A stretch of DNA of 64,000 bases from JABDQZ01 sp963801985. GTDB lineage: Bacteria; Pseudomonadota; Gammaproteobacteria; Chromatiales; Chromatiaceae. The notes beneath the pieces are model-generated. The model had not been told where the DNA came from and did not search any database. It was given only the letters and a program-made list of their open reading frames with translations. Position 1 is the first letter of the stretch, and every line of letters begins with the position of its first letter. Below, piece by piece: positions 21,418 to 30,549 of this stretch. The position numbers and the translations under genes are program-made. The DNA is taken from contig CAWDGV010000007.1 of NCBI GenBank assembly GCA_963801985.1, positions 1-64,000 on the forward strand, given 5' to 3'.

Positions 21418-21448
21418 TTGGTCAGTCCCGGAGCTAGTGAGGTATAAT
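21418..21448 (+). promoter_or_regulatory. Weak candidate promoter upstream of the sugar dehydrogenase cluster
   Basis: A perfect TATAAT (21443-21448) lies about 70 bases before the start codon at 21520 in the 212-base divergent gap. The best -35 is only TTGGTC at 21418-21423 with a long 19-base spacer. The -10 is convincing; the -35 is not. It would drive the rightward 21.5-40.8 kb glycan cluster. Confidence 0.3.
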
Positions 21449-21519
21449 TTTCCAGGTAAATTTCACGAAATTACAAAAATATTTTTCGAATTATAAACTC
21501 AGAATTAATAAAAAAGATC

Positions 21520-22914
21520 ATGAAAAAAGTGGCAATTGTAGGACTGGGATATGTTGGTCTGCCTTTAGCGGCGCTCTGCGCAAAAAAAGGTTATCCAGTC
21601 ACAGGCCTGGAAGCCAATGGTCAAATTGTAGAGAAGTTAAAGGCTGGAAAAAGCCATATCAAGGACGAAACTGTTGAAAGGTTACTTTCCGAAGCAAATC
21701 TATCGGGTAATTTTTTCCCGACTTCCAATTCTGATTATTTAAAAGAATGTGAAATATTCCTGATTTGTGTGCCAACACCTGTTGACGAAAATCAGGACCC
21801 CGATCTTGAGCCATTGGAAAGTGCTCTGGAAACGGTTGCACCTTGCCTGAAAAAAGGTGACCTGGTGGTTGTTGAGTCGACAGTTTTTCCAGGAACCTGC
21901 GAGCAGGTGGCTATCCCCATGCTGGAAAGGATATCCGACTTGCAAGCTGGTAAAGATTTTCACGTTGCACATTGTCCGGAACGTGTAAATCCGGGCGATT
22001 TATTCTGGACTTCCGAGAATATTCCGCGTGTGGTTGGTGCTACTTCTGAAATTGGCGTCAGGCAGGCGGCCGAATTCTATGCCTCCATATTGGGTGGGGG
22101 GGTGTTCGATGTCCGTGATATTAAAAAAGGCTTCGCCCCGAAATTTTCCCAGGCTGATGACGGCAGTCTGAAGATTTCCCAGGTTCCGCTGGGCAGTGTC
22201 ACGATGATGCGTTCCATTCGTGATGCCGAGGCTGTGAAAGCCATGGAAAACACGGTACGGGATGTCAATATAGCTTTTGTCAATGAACTGGCAAAAATCA
22301 GTGATGTGCTTGATCTGGATGTGGTTGATATCATTGATGGTATGGCGACAAAGCCTTTTGGCAAGGGGCCTTTTTATCCTGGAGTGGGTGTGGGTGGACA
22401 TTGTATTGCCGTAGATCCAGAATGGCTAAAGGCTGCATCCAGGCGTGCTGGTTACATGCCGGAAATTATCCAGCTTGCCAGGATGACTAATAACGGGATG
22501 CCCGAGTACACCGTGTCAATGTTGCAGGATCTGCTGAACGAAAAGGGTTATCCAGTCAAAGGCACTAAAATTGCCGTGCTTGGAGTGGCTTATAAGCGAA
22601 ATGTTGATGATCCAAGAGAGTCGCCTTTTTACGAAGTGCGCGAGCTGCTGCAAAAGAAAGGTGCTGATTTGAATATTTTTGATAGTTGGGTCACACATGA
22701 AAATACCGTTGAATCACTCGGGGATGCATTGGAGACAGCCAAGGCAGTCTTAATCATCACGGAGCACTCAGACATGATTCAGGAGTTGAATGAATCCAAT
22801 CTCGCCGGGCTTGGTATTGAAGTTATTGTAGACGGTCGAAATTGTCTTGATTCCAGGAAAATTGCCGAGCAGGGTATCCTGTATAGAGGTATAGGTCGAA
22901 GGGCGAAGGGTTAA
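21520..22914 (+). CDS. UDP-sugar 6-dehydrogenase (WecC/WbpA/TviB family)
   Basis: This 464-residue NAD-dependent dehydrogenase oxidises C6 of a UDP-sugar to a uronic acid in two steps. It has the N-terminal dinucleotide motif GLGYVGLPLAALC (residues 8-20), VESTVFPGTCE, HCPERVNPGD and the catalytic cysteine in GVGVGGHCIAVDPEW, followed by the C-terminal UDP-binding domain with VLGVAYKRNVDDPRESP. The HCPERV and PGD pattern favours the UDP-HexNAc dehydrogenases (WecC, WbpA, TviB) over UDP-glucose dehydrogenase, but the substrate is uncertain. It opens a co-directional run with fcl (22 bases) and gmd (18 bases), predicting a uronic acid and L-fucose in the glycan. Confidence 0.88.
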   Translation: MKKVAIVGLGYVGLPLAALCAKKGYPVTGLEANGQIVEKLKAGKSHIKDETVERLLSEANLSGNFFPTSNSDYLKECEIFLICVPTPVDENQDPDLEPLESALETVAPCLKKGDLVVVESTVFPGTCEQVAIPMLERISDLQAGKDFHVAHCPERVNPGDLFWTSENIPRVVGATSEIGVRQAAEFYASILGGGVFDVRDIKKGFAPKFSQADDGSLKISQVPLGSVTMMRSIRDAEAVKAMENTVRDVNIAFVNELAKISDVLDLDVVDIIDGMATKPFGKGPFYPGVGVGGHCIAVDPEWLKAASRRAGYMPEIIQLARMTNNGMPEYTVSMLQDLLNEKGYPVKGTKIAVLGVAYKRNVDDPRESPFYEVRELLQKKGADLNIFDSWVTHENTVESLGDALETAKAVLIITEHSDMIQELNESNLAGLGIEVIVDGRNCLDSRKIAEQGILYRGIGRRAKG

Positions 22915-22936
22915 CCCGAGCTTTAATAGAAGGTAT

Positions 22937-23920
22937 ATGAAACAGTCTCCTAAAATATTTGTTGCGGGTCATCGAGGGATGGTTGGGGCGGCTATTGTAC
23001 GGCAGTTGCTGGCCAGTGGCCTTGATGCCGGGAATATAATCAAGAAAACACACAATGAACTCGATCTTACTGACCAGGCAAAGGTACGTGAATTCTTTCA
23101 GGAGGAAAAACCAGATCAGGTATATTTGGCAGCAGCCAAGGTAGGGGGCATTTATGCCAATAACACTTTTCCGGCAGAATTTATCTATGAAAACCTGATG
23201 ATTGAAAGCAATGTCATTCATCAGTCTTTCAACAATGGTGTGAAAAAACTGCTGTTACTGGGGTCCAGCTGCATTTACCCGAAACACGCGCCGCAACCAA
23301 TGAGTGAAGATGCCTTGCTGACTGGCATGCTGGAGCCAACAAACGAACCTTATGCTATTGCCAAAATTGCCGGGATAAAGCTATGTGAAAGCTATAATCG
23401 CCAGTATGGTGAAACTCACGGCGTCGATTATCGTAGTGTAATGCCAACCAATTTATATGGGCCGGGTGATAACTATCATCCAGAAAACAGCCATGTTATT
23501 CCTGCTTTAATCCGGCGGTTTCATGAAGCGAAAGAATCAGAAGCTTCTTCAGTAACGGTTTGGGGGAGTGGTAATCCTAAGCGTGAATTTTTATATGTTG
23601 ATGATATGGCGCGAGCGAGTGTCCACGTCATGAATCTCGATAAGAAGGTTTACGATCAACATACAAAACCTATGTTAAGTCATATCAATGTGGGCTGTGG
23701 TTACGATATAACAATACGTGAGTTGGCCGAAACTATCAGCAAAGTAATTGGTTTCAATGGACAAATTAAATTCGATCCAGATAAACCGGATGGCACACCA
23801 CGTAAACTCATGGATAGCTCCCGCTTGAATGCACTGGGCTGGCAAGCCCAAACAGGCTTGGAAGATGGGTTAAAAATTGCTTATCAAGACTTCCTTGAAT
23901 CAATGGATAAAACACTATAA
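22937..23920 (+). CDS. fcl: GDP-L-fucose synthase
   Basis: This 327-residue SDR is the bifunctional 3,5-epimerase/4-reductase that turns GDP-4-keto-6-deoxy-mannose into GDP-L-fucose with NADPH. Visible are VAGHRGMVGAAIVRQL near the N-terminus, AAKVGGIYANN, LGSSCIYPKHAPQP, YAIAKIAG (catalytic Tyr and Lys) and VMPTNLYGPGDNYHPENSHV, all strongly conserved in Fcl/WcaG. Length matches the family (about 320). It is followed by gmd, which makes its substrate. The order fcl-gmd is reversed from the Escherichia colanic acid cluster. Confidence 0.95.
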   Translation: MKQSPKIFVAGHRGMVGAAIVRQLLASGLDAGNIIKKTHNELDLTDQAKVREFFQEEKPDQVYLAAAKVGGIYANNTFPAEFIYENLMIESNVIHQSFNNGVKKLLLLGSSCIYPKHAPQPMSEDALLTGMLEPTNEPYAIAKIAGIKLCESYNRQYGETHGVDYRSVMPTNLYGPGDNYHPENSHVIPALIRRFHEAKESEASSVTVWGSGNPKREFLYVDDMARASVHVMNLDKKVYDQHTKPMLSHINVGCGYDITIRELAETISKVIGFNGQIKFDPDKPDGTPRKLMDSSRLNALGWQAQTGLEDGLKIAYQDFLESMDKTL

Positions 23921-23938
23921 AAGAGAATTTTTAATAAT

Positions 23939-25033
23939 ATGGCTGAACAACCAAAAATAGCTTTAATCACAGGTGTGACAGGTCAGGATGGCGCCTATCT
24001 TGCTGAATTTCTGCTCAATAAAGGATACGAGGTACATGGGATTAAAAGGCGTACCAGTCTCTTTAATACTGACCGTATCGATCATTTGTACCAGGATCAA
24101 CACGAGAAAGATGTCCGCTTTTTTCTACACCATGGAGATATGACTGACAGTTCCAGTCTTATTCGAATTATTCAGCAAACTCAGCCAGACGAAATCTACA
24201 ATCTTGCTGCACAATCTCATGTCGCCGTGAGTTTTGAGGAACCTGAATATACGGCTAACTCAGATGCACTTGGCACTCTGCGTATATTGGAAGCGGTCCG
24301 TATCCTAGGGCTTGAGAAAAAAACCCGCTTTTATCAGGCCAGTACTTCTGAGTTATATGGCCAGGTGCAGGAAGTACCTCAGAAGGAGACAACTCCTTTT
24401 TATCCACGCAGTCCTTATGCGGTAGCTAAACTCTATGCTTACTGGATTACGGTAAATTATCGCGAAGCCTATGGAATGTATGCCTGTAATGGCATCCTGT
24501 TTAATCATGAAAGCCCAGTCCGTGGTGAGACCTTTGTAACGCGCAAGATTACCCGTGCACTTGCCCGTATAAAACTTGGTCTGCAGGACTGCCTGTATCT
24601 GGGAAATTTGGATGCGAAACGTGACTGGGGGCATGCTCGCGATTATGTCGAAATGCAGTGGCTTATGTTGCAACAGGATGAGCCTGATGACTTCTGTATT
24701 GCGTCGGGTGTTCAGTATAGTGTCCGTGATTTTGTCAACGCAGCAGCCGAAGAGCTTGGGATGAAAATCCGCTGGGAAGGCGAAGGTGTTAACGAGAAAG
24801 GATACGATGCTAATAATAATTGTATAGTCCAGGTTGATCCGCGTTATTTCCGTCCAACAGAAGTAGAGACCTTGCTTGGAGATCCCAGTAAGGCAAAGGA
24901 AAAGTTGGGTTGGAAAACAAGAACAACATTTAAAGAACTGGTTTCGGAAATGGTAAGAGAAGATCTGAAATCGGCTGAACGAGATGAGCTCGTTAAAAAG
25001 CATGGTTTTAAAACTTTGAATTACAATGAATAA
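23939..25033 (+). CDS. gmd: GDP-mannose 4,6-dehydratase
   Basis: This 364-residue enzyme dehydrates GDP-D-mannose to GDP-4-keto-6-deoxy-D-mannose, the first step to GDP-L-fucose (and GDP-rhamnose or perosamine). Typical segments are ITGVTGQDGAYLAEFLL, HGIKRRTSLFNTDRIDHLY, YNLAAQSHVAVSFEEP, STSELYGQVQEVPQ, YAVAKLYAYW and NHESPVRGETFVTRKIT. The last two and LGNLDAKRDWGHARDYV are near-invariant in Gmd. It is intact, full length and immediately downstream of fcl. After it the base composition becomes visibly AT-rich. Confidence 0.96.
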   Translation: MAEQPKIALITGVTGQDGAYLAEFLLNKGYEVHGIKRRTSLFNTDRIDHLYQDQHEKDVRFFLHHGDMTDSSSLIRIIQQTQPDEIYNLAAQSHVAVSFEEPEYTANSDALGTLRILEAVRILGLEKKTRFYQASTSELYGQVQEVPQKETTPFYPRSPYAVAKLYAYWITVNYREAYGMYACNGILFNHESPVRGETFVTRKITRALARIKLGLQDCLYLGNLDAKRDWGHARDYVEMQWLMLQQDEPDDFCIASGVQYSVRDFVNAAAEELGMKIRWEGEGVNEKGYDANNNCIVQVDPRYFRPTEVETLLGDPSKAKEKLGWKTRTTFKELVSEMVREDLKSAERDELVKKHGFKTLNYNE

Positions 25034-25114
25034 GCTCTGTTATATGGATTGTTCATTTACCCAGTTATGACTTTTCTCTAAAAAACCATCATGTAAGTTC
25101 ACTACTAGTTGATA

Positions 25115-25839
25115 ATGTTTAAGAATTTTCTCAAGAGAGTGTTTTATTTATTAGATATCATCGTTATAAAAAGGGCGAGTAATGTCTATTTGTCAGATGA
25201 TGATGCTTATAAAATTGTGGCTTCATTGTGTAAAAGCTCAACTCCGGTAATTATCGATGGTGGTGCTCATCAGGGGGATACGGTCCTGCAGCTTTCAGTC
25301 TAATCCCACAGGCAATTTTTCATTGTTTTGAACCGGACAGTACCCTGATAGACGAACTAAACCGCTTGTTTAGAGAGAATGAAAGAGTAAAGGTCAATAA
25401 TTCTGCTTTAGGTAGGGAATCTGGCAGCGCAATATTTAATATTAATGCTTCTAGACCAACCAATTCGTTGCTTAAAACGTCAAGTTCTTTAGACCCGGAT
25501 TTGAAGGATTTGTGTCAACTCGTTAAGCAGGTAGAAGTGCCTTTAACAAGTATTGATGAATATTGCAGTGCCAATAACTTAACAAATATTGATGTTATCA
25601 AATTAGATTTACAAGGATACGACTTAATGGCTCTTCAAGGAGCTGAGTCGACGTTAAATTGTACCGGGATTGTTCTGGTGGAAGTGCTTTTCACAGAAAT
25701 TTATGAGGGATGCGGTTTATTTCCAGAAATCCTAAACTATATGGCTGTGGCTGGCTTCAGGCTTTATACCTTGTGTGGGTTACAATATGGCAATAAGTCC
25801 GATTTACTCTGGGCAAACGCGATTTTCATCAGAGATTAA
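25115..25839 (+). CDS. FkbM-family methyltransferase, one frameshift
   Basis: This protein is 241 residues after repair. It has a SAM-binding start, VIIDGGAHQGDTV, then FHCFEPDS, SALGRESG, a TNIDVIKLDLQGYDLMALQGA segment and a C-terminal VEVLFTEIYEG, all typical of FkbM methyltransferases that O-methylate sugars in surface glycans. A -1 shift near 25295 splits it; one base added between L-Q-L-S and S-L-I-P restores the frame. ATG 25115 is preferred over the upstream TTG at 25109. It is the first gene of the AT-rich stretch that runs to about 30.5 kb. Target sugar unknown. Confidence 0.75.
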
Positions 25840-25914
25840 GTTTTAGTGGTATCTAATCAAAGACTCTAATGGGTTATTTTCTTGCATTTCTTCGAGGTTA
25901 CTCCTCTTTTTACT

Positions 25915-26826
25915 ATGAATGATGAATCAATGAATAATTATCTGTATGTTCAATATGCCCGGAACGAATATTCTCAATTTGGAGAAGACGGGATTATTGA
26001 GCATATTCTTGAAACAATTCCAGACACTGATAAATGGTGCGTTGAATTTGGTGCGTGGGATGGAATCCATTTGTCTAATACGTACAATTTGATTAGTAAT
26101 AAAGGTTACCGTTCAGTACTTATTGAGGCCGATAAAAAGAAGTTTCGAGAGCTTGAAGTGAATCTCTCAACTTATGAATCAATTTTGGTAAATGAATTTG
26201 TTACTTTTGATGGGCAAAATAAACTAGACAATATTTTAGCAAGGACGCCTATTCCCTCTAGATTTGATTTTTTATCGATTGATATCGATGGAAATGATTA
26301 TTGGATTTTGAATTCACTGGAAAAATTTCACCCAAAAGTGATTTGTATTGAATTCAATCCGACAATTCCAAATGATGTTGAATATGTGCAATCACAGGAT
26401 TTCTCAGTGAAGAGAGGCGCAAGTGCATTATCCATTTTTAAGTTGGCTCAAGAGAAAGATTATGAGCTGGTCGCAACAACACGGTGCAACCTGATCTTTG
26501 TCGATAAAAAATATTTTCCGTTATTTAATCTGCAAGATAATCAACTATCAACACTGCGTGATGATTCACAAGACAAGATATATATTTTTATTGGTTATGA
26601 CGGGTCTTTACTTTATTCCAGACCGGTATATTTTCCTTGGCATGACGTAACTCCTGGTTTGGAGAAACTACAATTTCTACCTAGAGTTCTTCGCACTTTT
26701 CCTTCTGACTATAATTATTTTCAGAAATCACTGTTTATTATTTTTCTCTTTATCCTGGAACCCAAGAGAACTCTGAGTCGTATAGTAAATAAACTTAAAA
26801 AGAGATTTGGAAGTAACTCTGGTTAG
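25915..26826 (+). CDS. FkbM-like / SAM-fold protein of glycan loci
   Basis: This 303-residue protein has no firm family name. The N-terminal region has EYSQFGEDGIIEHIL, KWCVEFGAWDGIHLSNTYNL (a SAM-binding-like glycine and acidic pattern), VLIEADKKKF and FDFLSIDIDGNDYWI. This layout is shared by FkbM-type methyltransferase relatives in O-antigen and capsule clusters. A hydrophobic segment near residue 270 and a basic C-terminal end suggest loose membrane association. ATG 25915 is chosen over an upstream TTG (25882); ATG 25930 is also possible. The stop lies just before the flippase start. Function beyond likely sugar methylation is unknown. Confidence 0.55.
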   Translation: MNDESMNNYLYVQYARNEYSQFGEDGIIEHILETIPDTDKWCVEFGAWDGIHLSNTYNLISNKGYRSVLIEADKKKFRELEVNLSTYESILVNEFVTFDGQNKLDNILARTPIPSRFDFLSIDIDGNDYWILNSLEKFHPKVICIEFNPTIPNDVEYVQSQDFSVKRGASALSIFKLAQEKDYELVATTRCNLIFVDKKYFPLFNLQDNQLSTLRDDSQDKIYIFIGYDGSLLYSRPVYFPWHDVTPGLEKLQFLPRVLRTFPSDYNYFQKSLFIIFLFILEPKRTLSRIVNKLKKRFGSNSG

Positions 26827-26830
26827 AAGC

Positions 26831-28303
26831 ATGACTCTTGGTCGCAATGCTACATGGAGTGGTTTTTCTGCTGGAGTACGTGCAATAAGCGGTCTTATGA
26901 TTGCGTTATTGGCCATACGTTTGCTTGGAGGAGAGCTATATGGTCAGGTAGTCACCTTACTTTCACTGTATATTCTTTACCTGTCTTTGAATTCAAGTGT
27001 TTTTACTATTCTGGTAGCCAAATTAACTGGGGATGCATTTAAGGACAGCAAACTTGACGATTCAGAAGCTATTCCCGCTGCGATTTTCTTAGCTTGTACC
27101 TCGATTCTCATCCTCACTTTTTTTACTGCTTTAATCTGGGCATTTGTTCCACCAATACTGGTACAAATTCAAGCCAGTGAAATTTTAATAATAGATCTTC
27201 AGAGAGCTGCATTGGTGATGGGTTTTCTGACAGCTTTACAAATTATGGTTGCGCTTCTATCGGCTTTTGTAGAAGGGGTTGGTAGGCTTGATCTCGCCAT
27301 GAAAAGTCAATTAATTGGCCCGTTATTTTCAACATTTATTTTCTTTGTTTTACTCCTTTTTAATTGGCCGGTTTCTGCATTAACATATGTGTTAGTTCTT
27401 TGTTTTGGAGCAATGATCGACATAATGATTCTATGGCTGGTTTTGCGCAAACAACTACCCTCGATACTCTCTATTAATTTTTCGATATTAAACAAATCTC
27501 ACTTATGGAATCTCTTAAAGTCAGGTTCTATACTTCAAGCTGCATCATTAATGAACCTTTTTCTCGAGCCATTAAATAAGTTTTTGTTAAATTATTTTGC
27601 AGGAGCGATTGTAGTAACTTCTTATGACTTGGCTATGAAGCTAATCTGGGGTATCCAAAGCTTGTTTGCAGCTGCTATGAGGGTTTTTTTACACTTGTCA
27701 GCGGAAAAGGGTGGAGTTGTTGGGCAGAAGTACCATCATGTTGTTAGTCTTATCCTAGTGCCGGTTCTGGCTGTGCATACTGTAGCAGCTGTCTTCTTGT
27801 CCGTTGTTGTTCACTATTGGATTGATGTCGGTGATGTGTTTCAGATTATGTTGTTTTTTGCTATTGCGACCGTATCAAACCTCGGGATGATATATATCAC
27901 GCCGCTCTACACGAGTCTTATCGGGCGTGAAGATCTCTATTTTATTTTGCGTAGTCAGTCAATTGTTGCGGCAACAAATCTATTCTTTTCTCTCTTGTTG
28001 ATTCCTATGATTGGCTTAATAGGTGCTGTGTTCGGGCTGATGTTTGCAACTATCTATAATGTTATCGCTATTTTTATGAGGCATGAAAAAATTGTCGGGG
28101 AAGGTGTTTCCCTGAAAGAATTGTTAAGGGGTCACATGGTACGTTTTGTGATCACAGCTTTTCTATTTCTTTTCGCTATTTTCGCAAGCATGCAGGCATC
28201 GGCTAATCTTTATCTTGCAGCCTTAATTTTGCTTATTACGGGTTTGCTCCTAAAGGATGAACCTTTATTTGGTAAACTTATTAGTCGCTTGAGAGGTATC
28301 TAG
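26831..28303 (+). CDS. wzx: Polysaccharide flippase, Wzx-like (MVF/MATE superfamily)
   Basis: This 490-residue integral membrane protein has about 12-14 hydrophobic helices spread over its length and little hydrophilic sequence, as in Wzx O-unit flippases. It starts MTLGRNATWSGFSAGVRAIS, a typical N-terminal amphipathic entry into the first helix. Start ATG 26831 is 4 bases after the previous stop. It would move undecaprenyl-diphosphate-linked repeat units across the inner membrane. Flanking Wzy-like and glycosyltransferase genes support this. Sequence is AT-rich, as usual for wzx. The symbol is given by role and position, not by a conserved motif. Confidence 0.8.
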   Translation: MTLGRNATWSGFSAGVRAISGLMIALLAIRLLGGELYGQVVTLLSLYILYLSLNSSVFTILVAKLTGDAFKDSKLDDSEAIPAAIFLACTSILILTFFTALIWAFVPPILVQIQASEILIIDLQRAALVMGFLTALQIMVALLSAFVEGVGRLDLAMKSQLIGPLFSTFIFFVLLLFNWPVSALTYVLVLCFGAMIDIMILWLVLRKQLPSILSINFSILNKSHLWNLLKSGSILQAASLMNLFLEPLNKFLLNYFAGAIVVTSYDLAMKLIWGIQSLFAAAMRVFLHLSAEKGGVVGQKYHHVVSLILVPVLAVHTVAAVFLSVVVHYWIDVGDVFQIMLFFAIATVSNLGMIYITPLYTSLIGREDLYFILRSQSIVAATNLFFSLLLIPMIGLIGAVFGLMFATIYNVIAIFMRHEKIVGEGVSLKELLRGHMVRFVITAFLFLFAIFASMQASANLYLAALILLITGLLLKDEPLFGKLISRLRGI

Positions 28304-29236
28304 GTGTCCACTGATATTTGTTATTGCCCTAGTTGTCATTCAGAGAAAGTTCACTTAATTGGTCCTATTCCGGCTAGCAATATCTTTGCTGGTCGCGTTC
28401 TTGAAAAGTCAATTAAAGGCGGTGAATTATGGAAGTGTCTTTCCTGTCACTTGTTTTTTAGATACCCTAGATTATCTAAAGCGGAAATTGATCAATTATA
28501 CAAGTCTGGTAATCCGGAAAGTTGGCAGACTCAGCCTAGTCAGCGAGCAGACTACCAAATAATAAGAGAATGGATCTCTGGTATCACCGGTATAAAGCGT
28601 ATCTTGGATGTAGGCTGTTTTGATGGGCAGTTACTTCAATTTTTAGATGGTGATTACCAGCGTTTTGGTGTTGAAATTCATCAGGCAGCCGCCCAGCGTG
28701 CCCAGAAGAAAGGTATCATTATCCTGGGTACGGATTTTAGCGATCTCCCGGCTATAGATGGCCATATGGATGTAGTATTGGCTGTAGATGTGATTGAACA
28801 TAGCTATGATCCCAAGGCGTTTTTAAAATCACTTAAAAACCTTGTTGTAGCTGATGGGTATATTGCAATTACAACGGGGAATACTGATTCTTCATCCTGG
28901 CGTTTGATGGGAAGCCAATACTGGTACTGTCATATAGCAGAGCATCTATCCTTTATAAATCCATCATGGGCATATATTGCAGCTAAGGAGCTTGGGCTTG
29001 AAGTCGTGAGAATTGATACTTTCTCTCATTCTAAAGACAGAATGTCTTTGTCTAAGAGACTCTATGAAGCTTTATCGAATTTTCTGCTGAAATTTTTCCC
29101 AAATATTTTTAAATTTTTAAGACGTTTTGGTGCAGGAAATATTGATACAAACCGTAACCCTGAATTGGCGCTTACTCCGCCTTACTGGATGAGTGCTAAA
29201 GATCATATGCTTGTGGTTTTTAAAAAATGCAACTGA
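28304..29236 (+). CDS. SAM-dependent methyltransferase with N-terminal zinc ribbon
   Basis: This 310-residue protein starts at GTG directly after the flippase stop. Residues about 7-10 and 45-48 form two Cys-x2-Cys pairs (CPSC, CLSC), a zinc-ribbon layout found in C-methyltransferases of deoxysugar pathways. The class I SAM domain follows with ILDVGCFDGQLLQFL (motif I) and VVLAVDVIEH (the post-I acidic/His segment), ending in MLVVFKK. It belongs to the Methyltransf_23 type. It could C- or O-methylate a nucleotide sugar or the assembled glycan. Its end overlaps the next gene by 10 bases. Confidence 0.75.
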   Translation: MSTDICYCPSCHSEKVHLIGPIPASNIFAGRVLEKSIKGGELWKCLSCHLFFRYPRLSKAEIDQLYKSGNPESWQTQPSQRADYQIIREWISGITGIKRILDVGCFDGQLLQFLDGDYQRFGVEIHQAAAQRAQKKGIIILGTDFSDLPAIDGHMDVVLAVDVIEHSYDPKAFLKSLKNLVVADGYIAITTGNTDSSSWRLMGSQYWYCHIAEHLSFINPSWAYIAAKELGLEVVRIDTFSHSKDRMSLSKRLYEALSNFLLKFFPNIFKFLRRFGAGNIDTNRNPELALTPPYWMSAKDHMLVVFKKCN

Positions 29237-30549
29237 AGAAAGAAATTTCAAATAATCTATCTTCTCCTGCAATTCCGGGTTTTTTTATACTTCACGGAAT
29301 GTTATTTATTTTAATTACTGTCCACTTTCTGGATATTTTATGGAGTAGTACGGCGACAGTCATATTTTATATGGCAGTAAGTTCGTGGGTAATTTTAATC
29401 ATAACCCAACAGCGAAACCTTTTTCGTTCTGTAACAGTTGTTGACTGGTTGTTCCTGTTTTTTATTTTTTATGTTTTATTACGTGGAGCGACTGATTTAA
29501 GTTCTGTTGATAACTTTAATAAATCATATCTACGTTATTTACCATTTCTAACTTTAATTCCTTACCTTTGTGGCAGGTTGATAACGTATGCTGATGTTGA
29601 GATTTTTAAGAATACAGTCATTTTGGCAAGTCTCATTCTACTAATTTTGGTATTACTCGATCGTATAATTTCACCTTCGCTGGGAAGTGATGTAGGGCGT
29701 TGGCCTTACTTTGATCTTAATCATGGTCCACTACTGGTAGGAGCAGTTTTTTCAACTTCGTTGCTCTCCCTAAGTGTGACAGCTATTTCACTCAGTAATA
29801 ATCACCCATCCAATAGGAGGTTAGCTGTTTTGATAGGAATGTACGTATTTATTTTTATTATCACGGTTGCTTTTGTTTGGGTCACTGCCCGTGGGTGGTT
29901 AGTAGCTGGGCTCATTGGCGTGGTGTTTATTAGCCTGATAGACAAAAACCACCTTGTTAAAAATAGAATCCAGTTATCACTTTTTGTTTTAAGTGTTGCA
30001 TTATTATCAATTCTGACTCTTCCCAAAATTGATCCAGCTTTTGGAAAGCTATATTCATATTCATTTGTCACTGATGGAGTATTCTCTGTACAACCTGATA
30101 AAATTACCAATCCTGAGTTATGCAAGGACATGGTAAATACAAATAACTCTTTATCCATCCGTTGGATGCTATACGGTGAAGCTGTCTCAATGTTTATGGA
30201 GTATCCAATAGCGGGTGTGGGTGTTGCAAGATTTAGAGATTTTTCTTGTAGCGGGTTGTCAGATTATCCACACAGTACAATTTTACAGGCATTTGCAGAA
30301 TTAGGATTGATTGGTGGAGGCATTCTATTAAGTATAATTTTTATTTCATGTCTGCTATTGATTAAGCAGATTTTCGCTACTGCAGATAACCAGCGTATAG
30401 TCGCAATTTTTTTATCAGGATTGTTTTTGACATTTTTTATTACAGACCAAATATACGGGAACTATCTGATGTCATCTGGCACCTGGCTAATTGCGGGGGT
30501 AGTTGCAAGAATGCAACTCGAAAAATCAATGGTGCCTCATTATGGCTAA
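29227..30549 (+). CDS. O-antigen/exopolysaccharide polymerase-like protein (Wzy/O-antigen ligase family)
   Basis: This 440-residue membrane protein has about 10-12 predicted helices and one large periplasmic loop (about residues 255-325) with conserved-looking Arg/His context (SLSIRWMLYGEAVSMFMEYP, then VGVARFRDF and YPHSTILQAFAELG). That pattern is the Wzy_C (O-antigen ligase/polymerase) domain. Next to wzx and glycosyltransferases it most likely polymerises the repeat unit in the periplasm. A second Wzy_C protein is at 41006. It overlaps both neighbours by a few bases, indicating tight coupling. Confidence 0.75.
   Translation: MQLKKEISNNLSSPAIPGFFILHGMLFILITVHFLDILWSSTATVIFYMAVSSWVILIITQQRNLFRSVTVVDWLFLFFIFYVLLRGATDLSSVDNFNKSYLRYLPFLTLIPYLCGRLITYADVEIFKNTVILASLILLILVLLDRIISPSLGSDVGRWPYFDLNHGPLLVGAVFSTSLLSLSVTAISLSNNHPSNRRLAVLIGMYVFIFIITVAFVWVTARGWLVAGLIGVVFISLIDKNHLVKNRIQLSLFVLSVALLSILTLPKIDPAFGKLYSYSFVTDGVFSVQPDKITNPELCKDMVNTNNSLSIRWMLYGEAVSMFMEYPIAGVGVARFRDFSCSGLSDYPHSTILQAFAELGLIGGGILLSIIFISCLLLIKQIFATADNQRIVAIFLSGLFLTFFITDQIYGNYLMSSGTWLIAGVVARMQLEKSMVPHYG

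Noticed and set aside
24353..25003. 216-residue open frame antisense to gmd
   Set aside because: Shadow frame; gmd on the other strand is intact and conserved over its full length.
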